64,000 nt of DNA, from NCBI GenBank assembly GCA_036502345.1, contig DASXYT010000173.1, forward strand, positions 9,644 to 73,643, in the 5' to 3' direction. The notes under the pieces are model-generated. The model saw only the letters and a program-made list of their open reading frames with translations. It searched no databases and had not been told where the DNA came from. The translations under genes were made by a program, and so were the position numbers. Positions 17,048 through 26,298 of the stretch are shown here, piece by piece. Each line of letters opens with the position of its first letter. Position 1 is the stretch's first letter. The DNA is from DATEPR01 sp036502345. GTDB taxonomy: Bacteria; Actinomycetota; Actinomycetes; Mycobacteriales; Pseudonocardiaceae.

Positions 17048-18187
17048 ATGGTGCGCCACGTGCGCCTCGGATTCGCCTGCGCCTGGGATCCCCTCCCCGA
17101 GCCGACCTGGTCCTACACACCATGGCACCTACGCGGGGCCCTACGTGCGCTAACCGATGTCGTCGACATCGGAATGAGCTATCCCACAGCGGTCCGGATG
17201 CCCCTGAAAGCCGTGCACGCACGGCGAGTGGACGGTCACTGGGTGTCGATGTGGAAGCACTCCGCGCTGGCACGGGGGTACGCGCAACATGCCCTGCGCC
17301 GGGGCGAGTCGGCTACTCCCTGTGACGTCGTGCTGCAGATCCAAGATCTCGCCCCGCTACGCACTCCGTACCTGGTGTTCCAAGATCTCAGCTACGACGT
17401 GCTATTGGACGAGCTGGACGCGCACGGCAGTCTCGTCCACTTCCCGTCCCTGACCAGGTCGGACGCGCAGCGGCTGCGGGACCGGCAGCACCGGATCTAT
17501 CAGGGCGCCGCCGGGATCCTGGCGATGAGCCAGTGGTTCGCCGACCACCTCGTCCGGGTGTCCGGCGTGCCGGCTGACCGGGTACACGTGGTGCACCCCG
17601 GCGCGTCGGCCGCACTGGCCGATTCGGACAGTGACACCGTTCCCATCATTCGGGAAGGGCCGCGCCGTCGCCTGCTGTTCGTCGGCAAGGATTTCGTGAC
17701 CAAGTCGGGCGAGCAGGTGCTGGCGGCGCTCGCGCTGCTGCGGGCCGATGTCGACCCGGACATCACGCTGACCGTCGTGGGGCCGAAGGAGTGGCCGCTG
17801 CCCGGTGAGCCACCGGCCGGCGTGCGGTTCCTCGGCCGGGTGCCCATCGACCGGGTGCGCGCGCTGTACGCCGAACACGACCTGTTCGTGATGCCGTCGC
17901 GGTTCGAAGGCTTCGGCATCGCCCTGGTGGAGGCGCTGTCGCACGGCCTGCCGTGTGTGGCCCGCAAGGCCTTCGCGATGCCCGAGATCGTGCGACCGGG
18001 CGACAACGGCGATCTGGTCACCGGCGACGAGCCTGCCGAGTTGGCTGGAATCGTCGCCCGGTTGTTGGCCGACGACGGCGTGTTCGAGCGGGCGGCGAAG
18101 CAGGCCGCCGAGGTCCGCAGGTACTACTCGTGGTCACGGGCGGCCGAGGACGTACTGACCGTGGCGACGCGGGTCGCGGCTGGCTGA
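17048..18187 (+). CDS. GT4-family glycosyltransferase
   Basis: The protein has 379 residues. It has a short N-terminal domain and a clear donor domain: LLFVGKDFVTKSGE, then FVMPSRFEGFGIALVEALSHG with the E-x7-E pair that binds the nucleotide sugar. An internal MSQWFADHLV segment is also typical of GT4. ATG 17048 has a weak ribosome-binding site, and GTG 17060 is an alternative. It is transcribed divergently from the chain-length gene and converges on the deacetylase. Sugar specificity is not predictable. Confidence 0.78.
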   Translation: MVRHVRLGFACAWDPLPEPTWSYTPWHLRGALRALTDVVDIGMSYPTAVRMPLKAVHARRVDGHWVSMWKHSALARGYAQHALRRGESATPCDVVLQIQDLAPLRTPYLVFQDLSYDVLLDELDAHGSLVHFPSLTRSDAQRLRDRQHRIYQGAAGILAMSQWFADHLVRVSGVPADRVHVVHPGASAALADSDSDTVPIIREGPRRRLLFVGKDFVTKSGEQVLAALALLRADVDPDITLTVVGPKEWPLPGEPPAGVRFLGRVPIDRVRALYAEHDLFVMPSRFEGFGIALVEALSHGLPCVARKAFAMPEIVRPGDNGDLVTGDEPAELAGIVARLLADDGVFERAAKQAAEVRRYYSWSRAAEDVLTVATRVAAG

Positions 18188-18239
18188 GCTGCTCGGCCTT
18201 GGTCCGGGTTGTCCTTGCCGAGGCTGGCCGCCTCGACGC

Positions 18240-18962
18240 CTAGTCCCGGAACCACGCTCCGCGCACGGCCGTACCCGCCGCCAGCGCATCCCGCAGCGAC
18301 GCCGTCGCCAGTCCCCGCTCGCCGAGCTCACCCAGGATCCGCCTGGACAGCTCTCCCCTGTCGAAGCCGGGCGGCGGCCCGTCGTCCACGCCGTCGGACT
18401 CGTCGGCGTACCCGTCGTGCAGCAGCAGCACCGACCCGCTCCGCACCGACGCCGTGCGAGCGGTGATCTCGTCCACTGTGTCGTCCTGCCAGTCGGCGGC
18501 CTCGTTGCTCCACACCACGGACACCAGACCGGTGGACCGGATCGCCGCCCAGGTGCTCGGCCGCTGCGCGCCATACGGCGGCCGAAACCAGCGAACCTGT
18601 TGCCCGGCAAGGTCTTCCAGCTCCCGCCTGCCGTCCCTGGTGCGCTTACGCACCACGGCGGGCGACATCGTGGTCAGCCGGACGTGGTCCACGCCGTGCA
18701 GCGCGATCTCGTGACCGGCCGCGACCACGTCGGCCAGCAGGGTCGGGAACCGACGTGCTCGGCCGACCAGGATGAAGAACGTGGCGGTGGTGCCGGCGTC
18801 GGCCAGGGCGGCCAGCACCTTGTCGGTGCCGCCGGGCTGTGGACCGTCGTCGTAGGTGAGCACGGCGAGGTCCCGATTCGGCCGGACGGACCGGATCGAA
18901 CCGATCGGCGCGGTCAGTGGGAGGATCATTCGGCGCACCGTGGTGGCTGGCATGGACCCCAT
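18240..18962 (-). CDS. CE4 polysaccharide deacetylase (NodB-like)
   Basis: This 240-residue protein has the NodB fold. Motif 1 is TYDDGP with Asp38 (base) and Asp39 (metal). Motif 2 is HGVDH with metal ligands His89 and His93. Motif 3 is RPPYG. A late LLLHDG supplies the usual Leu/His of motif 5. It probably removes N-acetyl groups from a surface or peptidoglycan polymer. There is no clear signal peptide from the chosen ATG; the start could be 18953 instead. The gene faces the preceding glycosyltransferase and is divergent from the next one, 87 bp away. Confidence 0.8.
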   Translation of the reverse strand: MGSMPATTVRRMILPLTAPIGSIRSVRPNRDLAVLTYDDGPQPGGTDKVLAALADAGTTATFFILVGRARRFPTLLADVVAAGHEIALHGVDHVRLTTMSPAVVRKRTRDGRRELEDLAGQQVRWFRPPYGAQRPSTWAAIRSTGLVSVVWSNEAADWQDDTVDEITARTASVRSGSVLLLHDGYADESDGVDDGPPPGFDRGELSRRILGELGERGLATASLRDALAAGTAVRGAWFRD

Positions 18963-19049
18963 CGTGCCAGCGACCCTCTGTAACGCCCACGCTGCCCAGT
19001 CCGATCTGTCCCACGCGAAGCCCGTCGGCAGAACAGCAGGTGAGCACGC

Positions 19050-20036
19050 ATGAAACCAGACGCCGACGACATGCCGGTGTCGGCCGTGACATTGTCGATC
19101 GTGATGGTGTCCTACAACGCGGTGGACGAGTTCAGCAAGACCCTTGCCGCGATCACCGGCCCAGCGGCACCCCGTGCGTCGCACGAGATCCTCGTCACTG
19201 ACAACGGATCCAGCGATGGTGCGGCCGAAGTCGCCGAGGAACTCCTCGGCTCAGCAGCCGTGCGCAGGCTCGGCAGCAACACCGGGTTCGGGTACGCCGT
19301 GAACCGCACGGTGGAACGAGCCAGTGGTGACTACGTGTTGCTGCTCAATCCGGACGCGCGACCCGACCCGGGCGCGATCGACGCGCTGCTGGACCATCTG
19401 CGATCCCGACCTGCCGACGGCATCGTCGGCGGCCGGACGGTCAACCCGACGGGCCAACTCGAACCGCGCAGCTGCTTCGGGCGGATCACCGCTTGGAGCA
19501 TGACCTGCTGGGCGCTCGGGCTGTCCTCGGTGGCCAGACACAACAGGTGGCTGGCGCCCGAATCGCTGGGCACGTGGCAGCGGGACACGGTGCGGCACGT
19601 CGACGTGATCAGCGGTGGCCTGCTGCTCACCGCACGGTCCACCTGGGAGCGACTGGGCGGCTTCGATGAGACCTACCTGATCTACGGCGAGGACCAGGAC
19701 CTGTGCCTGCGCGCCACCGCCGAGGGTTTCCACCCGTCGATCACCCCTGCAGCCCAGGTGATGCACGCGGTCGGCGCGTCGTCGAGCACCAAGGTCGGCC
19801 GGGATGTCCTGGTGTTGACCGGTCGGGCCACGATCGTGCGGCTGCACATGGGCCGTTGGCGCGGGTACGGCCTGTTCGCCATGCGGGCCGGTGTCGCGCT
19901 GCGATCGCTCGCCGAACGCATGCTCGGCCGTCGACAGGGCCGCTGGACGTCGGTCTGGCAGCGCAGGGCGGAGTGGGCGAACGGCTGGCAGCCGGGCGCA
20001 CGGCTGCCAGTGGTGACCACAGGGCAGGCGGCCTGA
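19050..20036 (+). CDS. GT2-family glycosyltransferase (rhamnosyltransferase-like)
   Basis: The protein has 328 residues in a GT-A fold. It has SIVMVSYNAVDEF, then TDNGSSDGA, a D-x-D-like LLLNPDARPDPG metal/nucleotide motif, and the catalytic region GGFDETYLIYGEDQDLCLRA. This set resembles WbbL-type rhamnosyltransferases of actinobacterial cell-wall assembly. Its stop overlaps the start of the next GT2 gene by one base (TGATG), so the two are coupled. It is probably a cytoplasmic, membrane-associated enzyme adding a sugar to a lipid-linked intermediate. Confidence 0.8.
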   Translation: MKPDADDMPVSAVTLSIVMVSYNAVDEFSKTLAAITGPAAPRASHEILVTDNGSSDGAAEVAEELLGSAAVRRLGSNTGFGYAVNRTVERASGDYVLLLNPDARPDPGAIDALLDHLRSRPADGIVGGRTVNPTGQLEPRSCFGRITAWSMTCWALGLSSVARHNRWLAPESLGTWQRDTVRHVDVISGGLLLTARSTWERLGGFDETYLIYGEDQDLCLRATAEGFHPSITPAAQVMHAVGASSSTKVGRDVLVLTGRATIVRLHMGRWRGYGLFAMRAGVALRSLAERMLGRRQGRWTSVWQRRAEWANGWQPGARLPVVTTGQAA

Positions 20037-20878
20037 TGAGCGAGTCCCTGGCCGGTGTCGTCATCCCGGCGCACGACGAGCAGGCCGTGATCGCCCGTTG
20101 CCTGCGGGCCCTGGCCAGCGGTACCCGAAAGGGTGAACTTGACATCATCGTCGTGGCCAACGCGTGCCACGACGACACGGCCGCGGTGGCGAAGGCGGCA
20201 GGCGCCGTCGTGCTGGAGACGCCGATCGCCGGCAAGGCCAACGCGCTGCGCATCGGTGACGAGCGGTGCGGCACGTTCCCCCGGCTCTACCTGGACGCGG
20301 ACAGCGAACTGACCGGTGACGCGGTCCGCGCCATGGTCGCCGCACTGAACGAAACCGGCGCTCCGGCCTGCGCCCCGACTCCGGACTTCGACCTGGCAGG
20401 CGCGTCCTGGCCGGTGCGGGGCTTCCACCGTGCGCTGCGGGCGTTGCTGGGTGAACGGTCCAGCCTGTCCGGTGCGGGCGCCTACATGCTCAGCGCGGCA
20501 GGGCACCAGCGGGTGTTCCCGATGCCGGACGTGCTCGCCGACGACGGCTGGGTGCACAGGACGTTCCAGGCCGACGAGCGGATCGTGGTGCCCACGGCGC
20601 GGGTCGCGGTCCGGCTGCCCAGATCGGTGCCCGCCGTGATCCGCAGGCGGGCCAGGGTGCGGCTGGGCAATCAGCAGTTGGACCGGCTCGGCCGCCCGGC
20701 GACCGAGACACCGCTGTCACCCGGCGCGCTGGTCGGCCTGGTGCGGCGGCGCGAGGTGTCGCCCGCCGACGCTGCCTGTTTCCTCGGGGTGCTGTTTGCT
20801 GAGCGCGTCGTCGCGCGCTGGCGGGCGGCCCGAGGCACGAGCGACACGTGGTCGCCCGATCTGACCACCAGAGGCTGA
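20036..20878 (+). CDS. GT2-family glycosyltransferase
   Basis: The protein has 280 residues. It has VVIPAHDEQAVIARCL at the N-terminus, IIVVANACHDDTA, and a YLDADSELT segment standing in for the D-x-D metal site. This is a GT2 subgroup common in actinobacterial polysaccharide clusters. The C-terminus has basic helices rather than the GT2 membrane helices. A 1-bp overlap with the preceding gene and a 14-bp gap to the following GT4 gene indicate one operon ending with the UDP-glucose dehydrogenase. Confidence 0.75.
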   Translation: MSESLAGVVIPAHDEQAVIARCLRALASGTRKGELDIIVVANACHDDTAAVAKAAGAVVLETPIAGKANALRIGDERCGTFPRLYLDADSELTGDAVRAMVAALNETGAPACAPTPDFDLAGASWPVRGFHRALRALLGERSSLSGAGAYMLSAAGHQRVFPMPDVLADDGWVHRTFQADERIVVPTARVAVRLPRSVPAVIRRRARVRLGNQQLDRLGRPATETPLSPGALVGLVRRREVSPADAACFLGVLFAERVVARWRAARGTSDTWSPDLTTRG

Positions 20879-20892
20879 GGAGGGGAGTCGAC

Positions 20893-22146
20893 ATGACCCG
20901 AGGCCCACACGTACTGATCATCGTGCAGAACCTGCCCGTGCCGCTGGACCGGCGGGTGTGGCTGGAGTGCCTCGCACTGACCGCGGCGGGCTACGAGGTG
21001 TCGGTGATCTGCCCGAAGGGACCTGGTGACCCCGGCTACCAGGAACTGGACGGCGTGCACATCTACAAGTACGCCCCACCGCGCCAGGCCGACGGCTTCG
21101 TCGGTTACGCGTGGGAGTTCGCGTACTGCTGGGTGCGCACCGCCCTGCGCACCGTCTCGGTGTACCGGCGGCGGCCGTTCCAGGTCATGCAGGCGTGCAA
21201 CCCGCCGGACATCTACTGGTCGCTCGCGCTGCTGTGGCGGGTACTCGGCGTGCGGTTCGTGTTCGACCATCACGACCTGAACCCGGAGGTCTACCGGTCC
21301 CGCTTCGGCGAGCCGACCGGGCTGACCGGCAAGCTGCAGCTGAAGGCGCTGTACTGGCTGGAGCGGCGCACGTTCCGCACGGCGCGCCATGTGATCTCGA
21401 CCAACCAGTCCTACCAGCGGATCGCCTGGCAGCGCGGCAACGTGCCACCGGAGCGCACCACCGTGGTCCGGTCGGGCCCGGACACGTCGGTGATGCGGCC
21501 GGGCACCCCGGTGCCCGAACTGCGCAACGGCCGCAAGCACCTGGTGGCCTACCTGGGCATCATGGGTCCGCAGGACGGTGTGGACGGTGTCCTGCGGGTG
21601 GCCGAGCACGTGGTGCGCCGGCACGGCAGGACCGACGTGCAGTTCGCGCTGCTCGGCTTCGGCGACTGCCTGGCCGACCTGCGGCGGCAGAGCACCGAAC
21701 TGGGCCTTGACGACTTCGTCGAGTTCACCGGCCGGGTCGGCCCCGACCAGATCGGCCGCTACCTGTCCACGGCGTCGGCAGGCGTGTCACCTGATCCGCT
21801 GAGCCCGCTCAACGACGTGTCGACCATGAACAAGACCATGGAGTACCTTGCCTTCGGGCTGCCGGTCGTCGCGTACCGACTGACCGAGACCGTCGTCTCC
21901 GGCGGCTCGTGCGCGGTCTACATCGAGCCTGGCGACGAGGCCGGTTTCGCGGACGCGCTGGTGGAACTGCTGGACGACCCGGACCGGATGGCCGAACTGG
22001 GCGTGGCCGGTCGGCAGCGGGCCGAACAGGTACTGGACTGGCGGCCGCAGGCGGAGGCCTACGTGTCGGTCTACGACGGGCTGTTCGGTCTGACCAGGGC
22101 CAACACACACACCGAGGCCGCAACGGCCGAAGAACAGGTTGGGTGA
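20893..22146 (+). CDS. GT4-family glycosyltransferase (WcaI/WbuB-like)
   Basis: The protein has 417 residues. ATG 20893 is preceded by GAGGAGGGG; the in-frame 20848 start is less well placed. The N-terminal IIVQNLPVPLDRRVWLE motif and the FDHHDLNPEVY segment are typical of WbuB-like GT4 enzymes. The donor domain has YLGIMGPQDGVD and a PSPDPLSPLND-like loop (seen as SPDPLSPLNDVSTMNKTMEY) for nucleotide binding. It immediately precedes UDP-glucose 6-dehydrogenase, so a uronic-acid donor is possible, but that is inference. Confidence 0.8.
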   Translation: MTRGPHVLIIVQNLPVPLDRRVWLECLALTAAGYEVSVICPKGPGDPGYQELDGVHIYKYAPPRQADGFVGYAWEFAYCWVRTALRTVSVYRRRPFQVMQACNPPDIYWSLALLWRVLGVRFVFDHHDLNPEVYRSRFGEPTGLTGKLQLKALYWLERRTFRTARHVISTNQSYQRIAWQRGNVPPERTTVVRSGPDTSVMRPGTPVPELRNGRKHLVAYLGIMGPQDGVDGVLRVAEHVVRRHGRTDVQFALLGFGDCLADLRRQSTELGLDDFVEFTGRVGPDQIGRYLSTASAGVSPDPLSPLNDVSTMNKTMEYLAFGLPVVAYRLTETVVSGGSCAVYIEPGDEAGFADALVELLDDPDRMAELGVAGRQRAEQVLDWRPQAEAYVSVYDGLFGLTRANTHTEAATAEEQVG

Positions 22147-22151
22147 GGGAC

Positions 22152-23465
22152 ATGTTCGCACGGCGCATCGCGGTGATCGGCACGGGATACGTTGGCCTGA
22201 CGACGGGGGCGTGTCTCGCTTCGCTCGGTCACCGGGTGGTCTGTGCCGACGTGGACGAGGCCAAGGTGGAGCGGCTGCGCCAGGGCCAGGTGGACATCAT
22301 GGAGCCCGGCCTGCCCGAACTGGTCCGCGAGGGCCAGGCGGCCGGCAGGCTCTCGTTCGTGGTGGGCGCCAAGACCGCGATCACCGATTTCGAAGAGGGC
22401 CCCGAGGTGGTCTTCCTGTGCGTGCCGACGCCGATGGGTGTCGGCGGCATGGCGGACCTGAGCTCCGTCGAGTCGGTCATCGACGAGGTCGGTGAGCAGC
22501 TGCAGCCGAACAGCGTCGTGGTGAACAAGTCGACCGTGCCGGTGGGCACCGCCGAGCGCACCGCCGAACTGCTGGGCAGGCCGGACGTCAGCGTCGTCAG
22601 CAACCCGGAGTTCCTGCGCGAGGGCGCCGCGGTGCACGACTTCCTGCACCCGGACCGGATCGTGGTCGGCTCGGTGTCCCAGGACGCGGCCGAGCGGGTG
22701 GCGTCGCTGTACGCCCGGCTGGGCGCGCCGACCGTGCTGACCGACGCGGCCAGCGCCGAACTGGTCAAGTACGCGGCGAACTGCTTCCTGGCGATGAAGC
22801 TGTCCTACATCAACTCGATCACCGAGCTGTGTGAGCGGCTGGGCGCCGACATCTCCGACGTGACCGAGGGCATGGGCTACGACCGGCGGATCGGCCAGTC
22901 CTCCATGTCGCCCGGTCCTGGCTGGGGCGGCTCCTGCCTGCCCAAGGACACCGAGGCCATGCTCCAGGTGGCCGACTTCGCCGACTACGAGTTCCGGCTG
23001 CTGCGGGCCACCATCGACACCAACACCCGGCAGCGCCAGCGGATGGTGGAGAAGGTCCGGCTCGCGGTCACCGGCCAGCGTGGCGGCTCGCTGTCGCACA
23101 CCAGGATCGCGGTGCTCGGGCTGACCTTCAAGGCTGGCACCGACGACCTGCGGGACTCCCCCGCACTGGCGGTGGCCGCGCTACTCCGCCAGGCCGGTGC
23201 CGACCTGGTCGGCTACGACCCTGCGCTGACCGGCGACCGGCCGGAACTGTCGGCGCTCACCGTGGTGGACGACCCGTACCTGGCCGCGAAGGACGCCGAG
23301 GCGCTGGTCGTGCTCACCGAGTGGCCCGAGTTCCGCACCCTGGACTGGGCGCGGCTGGCCACCGTGGTGAGCCGCCCGATCGTGGTGGACCTGCGCAATC
23401 TGCTCGACGCGGACGTGTTGCGCAGGGCCGGCTTCGCCTGGACGGGCCTGGGCAAGCGCAGCTGA
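22152..23465 (+). CDS. ugd: UDP-glucose 6-dehydrogenase
   Basis: The protein has 437 residues. The N-terminal GTGYVGLTTGACLA Rossmann motif binds NAD. Conserved family segments are CVPTPM, KSTVPVGTA, NPEFLREG, and the active-site Cys262 in GSCLPKD. The C-terminal domain has LGLTFKAGTDDLRDSP. The enzyme oxidises UDP-glucose to UDP-glucuronate with two NAD. It lies 5 bp after a GT4 gene and closes the sugar operon, so it probably supplies a uronic acid for the polysaccharide. Length and motifs are typical. Confidence 0.93.
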   Translation: MFARRIAVIGTGYVGLTTGACLASLGHRVVCADVDEAKVERLRQGQVDIMEPGLPELVREGQAAGRLSFVVGAKTAITDFEEGPEVVFLCVPTPMGVGGMADLSSVESVIDEVGEQLQPNSVVVNKSTVPVGTAERTAELLGRPDVSVVSNPEFLREGAAVHDFLHPDRIVVGSVSQDAAERVASLYARLGAPTVLTDAASAELVKYAANCFLAMKLSYINSITELCERLGADISDVTEGMGYDRRIGQSSMSPGPGWGGSCLPKDTEAMLQVADFADYEFRLLRATIDTNTRQRQRMVEKVRLAVTGQRGGSLSHTRIAVLGLTFKAGTDDLRDSPALAVAALLRQAGADLVGYDPALTGDRPELSALTVVDDPYLAAKDAEALVVLTEWPEFRTLDWARLATVVSRPIVVDLRNLLDADVLRRAGFAWTGLGKRS

Positions 23466-23470
23466 CCCGC

Positions 23471-23516
23471 CAACCGTCTGATCGTGGCAGACTGCGCCCC
23501 GAGCCAACGACGGTTG
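23471..23516. terminator. Inverted repeat between ugd and the FAD reductase gene
   Basis: CAACCGTC and GACGGTTG pair perfectly over 8 bp with a 30-nt loop. It starts 6 nt after the ugd stop and ends just before the next ribosome-binding site. A weak terminator or a regulatory hairpin is possible. Confidence 0.35.
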
Positions 23517-23530
23517 TGTAGGAGGAATCA

Positions 23531-24757
23531 GTGGCGGCATCTGACACGTTCGTGATCGTGGGAGGCGGGCTGGCCGGCGCCAAGGCTGCCGAGGCGCTGC
23601 GTGAGCAGGGCTTCGACGGTCGGGTGGTGCTGATCGGCGCCGAAGTACACCTGCCGTACGAGCGGCCGCCGCTGTCCAAGGACTACCTGGCCGGCAACGC
23701 GGAGCGGACCAGCTTCGAGGTGCACGACGAGGCCTGGTACACCGCCCACGCCATCGAGCTGCGGCTCGGCGTGAGCGTGGACGCCATCGTCGCCGACGCG
23801 CACGAGTTGGAACTGTCCGACGGCACCCAGCTCAGCTACACGAAGCTGCTACTGGCCACCGGGTCCAGCCCGCGCACGCTGTCGCTGCCCGGCGCCGACG
23901 CGGATGCCGTGCACTACCTGCGCACCGTCGGCGACTCGGAGCAGATCAAGGATCTGCTCACCGAAAGCGCCCGGCTGGTGGTGATCGGGGCAGGCTGGAT
24001 CGGCCTTGAGGTGGCCGCGACCGCTCGGCAGTCCGGTGCCACCGTGACCGTGCTGGAGTCAGCGGAACTGCCGCTGCTGCGGGTGCTCGGCCCCGAGGTG
24101 GCCGAGGTGTTCGCCGACCTGCACCGGGAGAACGGCGTCGACCTGCGGCTCGGCGTGCACACCGAGGAGATCATCGTCGAGGACGGCGCCGTGACCGGTG
24201 TCCGGCTGGCCGGTGGCGAGGTCGTGCCGGCGGATGCCGTGCTGATCGGCATCGGCGCCGTACCCAACCTCGGGCTGGCCGAAGCTGCCGGGCTCACCCT
24301 GGACAACGGTGTCGTGGTGGACGCGGGCCTGCGCAGCAGCGACCCCGACATTTTCGCGGCCGGTGACATCGCGAGCGCCATGCATCCGTTGCTGGGCCGG
24401 CACATCAGGGTCGAGCACTGGGCCAACGCGCTGAACCAGCCCGCCACCGCTGCCACCGCGATGCTGGGCAAGGAAGCCGCCTACGACGAACTGCCCTACT
24501 TCTTCACCGACCAGTTCGACCTCGGCATGGAGTACCTGGGCCTGGTCGAGCCGGGTGGGTACGACCGCGTGGTGTTCCGGGGTGACAAGGCGGCCCGCGA
24601 GTTCATCGCGTTCTGGTTGTCCGGCAACCGGGTGCTGGCCGGGATGAACGTGAACGTCTGGGATGTCGGCGACCCGATCAAGGCGCTGATCCGGTCCGGC
24701 AAGGAGATCGACCCTGATCGGTTGGCCGACCAGGACGTGCCGCTGGACCAGCTCTGA
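23531..24757 (+). CDS. FAD-dependent NAD(P)H:ferredoxin/rubredoxin-type reductase
   Basis: The protein has 408 residues. The GTG start has a clear AGGAGG. Two dinucleotide-binding motifs are present: IVGGGLAGAKAAEALRE for FAD at the N-terminus, and VIGAGWIGLEVAATA for NAD(P)H near residue 155. The ATG-box LLLATGS and the FAD motif AAGDIAS near residue 275 are also present. The C-terminal ~75 residues match the reductase_C dimerisation domain of oxygenase-coupled ferredoxin reductases. No ferredoxin or P450 gene lies nearby, so its electron acceptor is unknown. Confidence 0.85.
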   Translation: MAASDTFVIVGGGLAGAKAAEALREQGFDGRVVLIGAEVHLPYERPPLSKDYLAGNAERTSFEVHDEAWYTAHAIELRLGVSVDAIVADAHELELSDGTQLSYTKLLLATGSSPRTLSLPGADADAVHYLRTVGDSEQIKDLLTESARLVVIGAGWIGLEVAATARQSGATVTVLESAELPLLRVLGPEVAEVFADLHRENGVDLRLGVHTEEIIVEDGAVTGVRLAGGEVVPADAVLIGIGAVPNLGLAEAAGLTLDNGVVVDAGLRSSDPDIFAAGDIASAMHPLLGRHIRVEHWANALNQPATAATAMLGKEAAYDELPYFFTDQFDLGMEYLGLVEPGGYDRVVFRGDKAAREFIAFWLSGNRVLAGMNVNVWDVGDPIKALIRSGKEIDPDRLADQDVPLDQL

Positions 24758-24762
24758 CCACC

Positions 24763-26292
24763 ATGACGGATCGCAAGGACGTGGTGATCGTCGGCGGTGG
24801 CCACAATGGACTGGTCGCCGCCTGCTACCTGGCCCGTGCCGGGCTTTCCGTGCGGGTACTGGAAAAGGCGCCCGCGATGGGCGGCGCGGCCGTGTCGTTC
24901 CGGCCGTTCGCCGGTGTCGACGTGCGGCTGTCCCGGTACTCCTACCTGGTCAGCCTGCTGCCGAAACAGATCATCGACGAGTTGGGGCTGCCGATCCGGC
25001 TGTTGCGCCGGGAGGTCTCGTCGTACACGCCGGTGGCGCACGACGGTCTCCTGGTGGATACGGCTGACCCCGCGGGCACCGAGGCGTCGTTCCGCAGGAT
25101 GACCGGCGGTGACCAGGATTTCCGGCGCTGGCAGGACTTCTACCGGATGACGGCGTCGGTCGCGGAGCGCTTGTTCCCGACCGTGACGCAGCCGCTGCCC
25201 AGCCGGGAACAGGTCCGTGAGCTGGTTGGCGACCCGGGCACGTGCCGTGCGCTGTTCGACGAGCCGCTCAACGCTGTGCTGGAGCGCACGTTCACCGACG
25301 ACACGGTGCGCGGCGTGGTGCTGACCGACGCGTTGATCGGCACGTTCGCTGCCGCTGACGACGGGGCGCTGCGGCAGAACCGGTGCTTTCTCTATCACGT
25401 GATCGGCAACGGCACCGGCGACTGGGACGTGCCGGTCGGCGGCATGGGCGCGGTGACCGGTGCGCTGGTGGACGCCGCGGTGCGGGCCGGTGCGGAACTG
25501 GTCAACGGTGCCGAGGTGCGGTCGGTGGACCCGGACGGCGTCGTCGGCTACGTGTTGGACGGCCAGGAGGTGTCCGTGGCCGCCGGGCACGTGCTGGCCA
25601 ACGTGGCGCCGTCGGTGCTGGCCGGGCTGCTCGGCGAGACCCAGCAGGAGCCGGAAGGCGCGCAGCTCAAGGTGAACATGGTGCTGAGCAGGCTGCCCCG
25701 GCTGCGCGACCCGCATGCCGATCCTCGGCGGGCCTTCAGCGGCACGTTCCACGTCCACGAGGGCTATCGGGAACTGGCCACGGGCTACGCGGAGGCGGCC
25801 GGTGGTGCGGTGCCGAGTGTGCCGCCGTGCGAGATCTACTGCCACTCGCTGACCGACCCGTCCATCCTGGGACCAGCGGAACAGGCCGCGGGCGCGCACA
25901 CGCTGACGCTGTTCGGGCTGCACATGCCGGCCAGGCTGTTCGACGACCCGGCCGCGAAGGAGGCAGCGCTGCGGGCCACGGTGGCGTCGCTGGACTCCGT
26001 GCTGGCCGAGCCGATCGAGGACTGCCTGTGGCGGGACGAACAAGGCCAGCCGTGCATCGAGGCGAAGACCCCGCTGGACCTGCGCCAGGAGTTGGCGATG
26101 CCGGGCGGCCACATCTTCCACGGTGACCTCGCGTGGCCGTGGGCCGAGGACGACGCCGAGGTGGGCACGTGGGGCGTGGCGACGGCGCACGAGCGGATCC
26201 TGCTGTGCGGTGCCGGGGCGCGCAGGGGCGGCGGTGTGAGCGGAATCCCTGGCCACAATGCGGCCATGGCGGTGCTGGAAGCCCTAGCCTGA
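24763..26292 (+). CDS. Phytoene-desaturase-like FAD oxidoreductase
   Basis: The protein has 509 residues. The N-terminal VIVGGGHNGLVAACYLARAG followed by VLEKAPAMGGAA is the FAD-binding signature of the CrtI/PYROXD2 amine-oxidoreductase group. The C-terminal GGGVSGIPGHNAAMAVLEAL is the matching second FAD motif. It is not flanked by carotenoid genes, so a phytoene substrate is unlikely; PYROXD2-type proteins have undefined substrates. The ATG lies 5 nt after the previous stop without a strong ribosome-binding site, suggesting coupling to the reductase upstream. Confidence 0.8.
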   Translation: MTDRKDVVIVGGGHNGLVAACYLARAGLSVRVLEKAPAMGGAAVSFRPFAGVDVRLSRYSYLVSLLPKQIIDELGLPIRLLRREVSSYTPVAHDGLLVDTADPAGTEASFRRMTGGDQDFRRWQDFYRMTASVAERLFPTVTQPLPSREQVRELVGDPGTCRALFDEPLNAVLERTFTDDTVRGVVLTDALIGTFAAADDGALRQNRCFLYHVIGNGTGDWDVPVGGMGAVTGALVDAAVRAGAELVNGAEVRSVDPDGVVGYVLDGQEVSVAAGHVLANVAPSVLAGLLGETQQEPEGAQLKVNMVLSRLPRLRDPHADPRRAFSGTFHVHEGYRELATGYAEAAGGAVPSVPPCEIYCHSLTDPSILGPAEQAAGAHTLTLFGLHMPARLFDDPAAKEAALRATVASLDSVLAEPIEDCLWRDEQGQPCIEAKTPLDLRQELAMPGGHIFHGDLAWPWAEDDAEVGTWGVATAHERILLCGAGARRGGGVSGIPGHNAAMAVLEALA

Positions 26293-26298
26293 CCTCCT